This document shows positions 32,838 to 32,894 of a DNA stretch of 32,894 nt, piece after piece. The notes beneath the pieces are model-generated. The model made no database searches and was not told where the DNA came from. It saw only the letters and a program-made list of their open reading frames with translations. Position numbers and translations under genes: made by a program. The DNA lies in the NCBI GenBank assembly GCA_029555925.1, contig JAKPQU010000146.1:1-32894 (forward strand). The letters run 5' to 3'. Position 1 is the first letter of the stretch; each line of letters starts with the position of its first letter. Source of the DNA: Bacillota bacterium (GTDB lineage Bacteria > Eremiobacterota > SpSt-956 > JAKJGF01).

Positions 32838-32894
32838 TAAGTACCGCTACAGGTAAATTAGTAACCATTTATCAGCTTCTGCCTGACAGGCTCT
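32838..32894. repeat. Arm of the palindromic element at the window's right end
   Basis: The segment matches the reverse complement of 27400-27457 with about three differences over 57 bases, ending at the inner GCCTGACAGGCTCT. It begins 5 bases after the histidine kinase stop codon. The element is cut by the end of the window. Confidence 0.85.

Overview
The window is AT-rich bacterial DNA carrying 15 genes I can support. It looks like a whole contig from an uncultured bacterium, because both ends lie inside dispersed repeats. Gene content suggests a cell with an outer membrane or comparable envelope: a lipobox protein, an exported protein with an AMIN-like domain, and an M50 protease. It also suggests menaquinone made by the futalosine route (MqnE plus UbiD/UbiA/UbiX-type proteins). 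The PknB-type kinase, the PQQ propeller and the GxLTxxE-type helical repeats fit deep-branching groups with many regulatory and low-complexity proteins. I cannot name the phylum from sequence alone. I saw no rRNA, tRNA, CRISPR array, transposase or phage gene.

Layout. 176-4260 (+): surE, a seven-TM UPF0182 protein, and a lipoprotein with a degenerate M23 domain. 4330-11628 (-): a 2,432-residue protein with a duplicated N-terminal domain, two TerB-like segments, about 1,150 residues of coiled coil and a C-terminal PQQ propeller. 11883-15934 (+): a DHH/CBS/tRNA nucleotidyltransferase fusion, an M50 protease and a coiled-coil protein. 16059-17513 (-): a GT2 glycosyltransferase and an Hsp20 with a near-consensus promoter. 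17938-19398 (+): an exported AMIN/NAGPA-type glycosidase. 19459-22304 (-): an NlpC/P60-like protein with a Met/Gly-rich middle and an EEP-family hydrolase, neither with a visible signal peptide. 22552-25404 (+): a tightly coupled mqnL-mqnP-ubiX operon. 25401-26927 (-): a Ser/Thr kinase fused to membrane segments and an NfeD-type OB domain. 27646-32833 (+): a glutamine synthetase family enzyme, then mqnE overlapping a PocR/PAS hybrid histidine kinase.

The most unusual content is in the gaps. Nearly every sizeable intergenic space holds tandem repeats with a strict 7-bp period. The unit differs from array to array (GTGACGC, GTGAAAA, GTGAGTC, GTGATAT, and GGTCACT, which is the complement of AGTGACC). 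Most share a GTGA-like core plus an array-specific triplet. Several arrays run directly from one stop codon to the next gene's stop or to its ribosome binding site, and several invert in the middle to give hairpins, including a perfect 28-bp palindrome. They resemble in kind the heptanucleotide STRR repeats of cyanobacteria but are not one fixed sequence.

A second layer of dispersed repeats accompanies them. A composite block occurs at the left end of the window and, inverted, at 27455-27549, where it differs mainly by loss of exactly one heptad. A 215-bp palindromic, MITE-like element lies at 27243-27457, and one arm of it forms the right end of the window. The repeat system, the giant coiled-coil/propeller protein, the kinase-NfeD fusion and the signal-less hydrolase pair are the parts most worth a second look.
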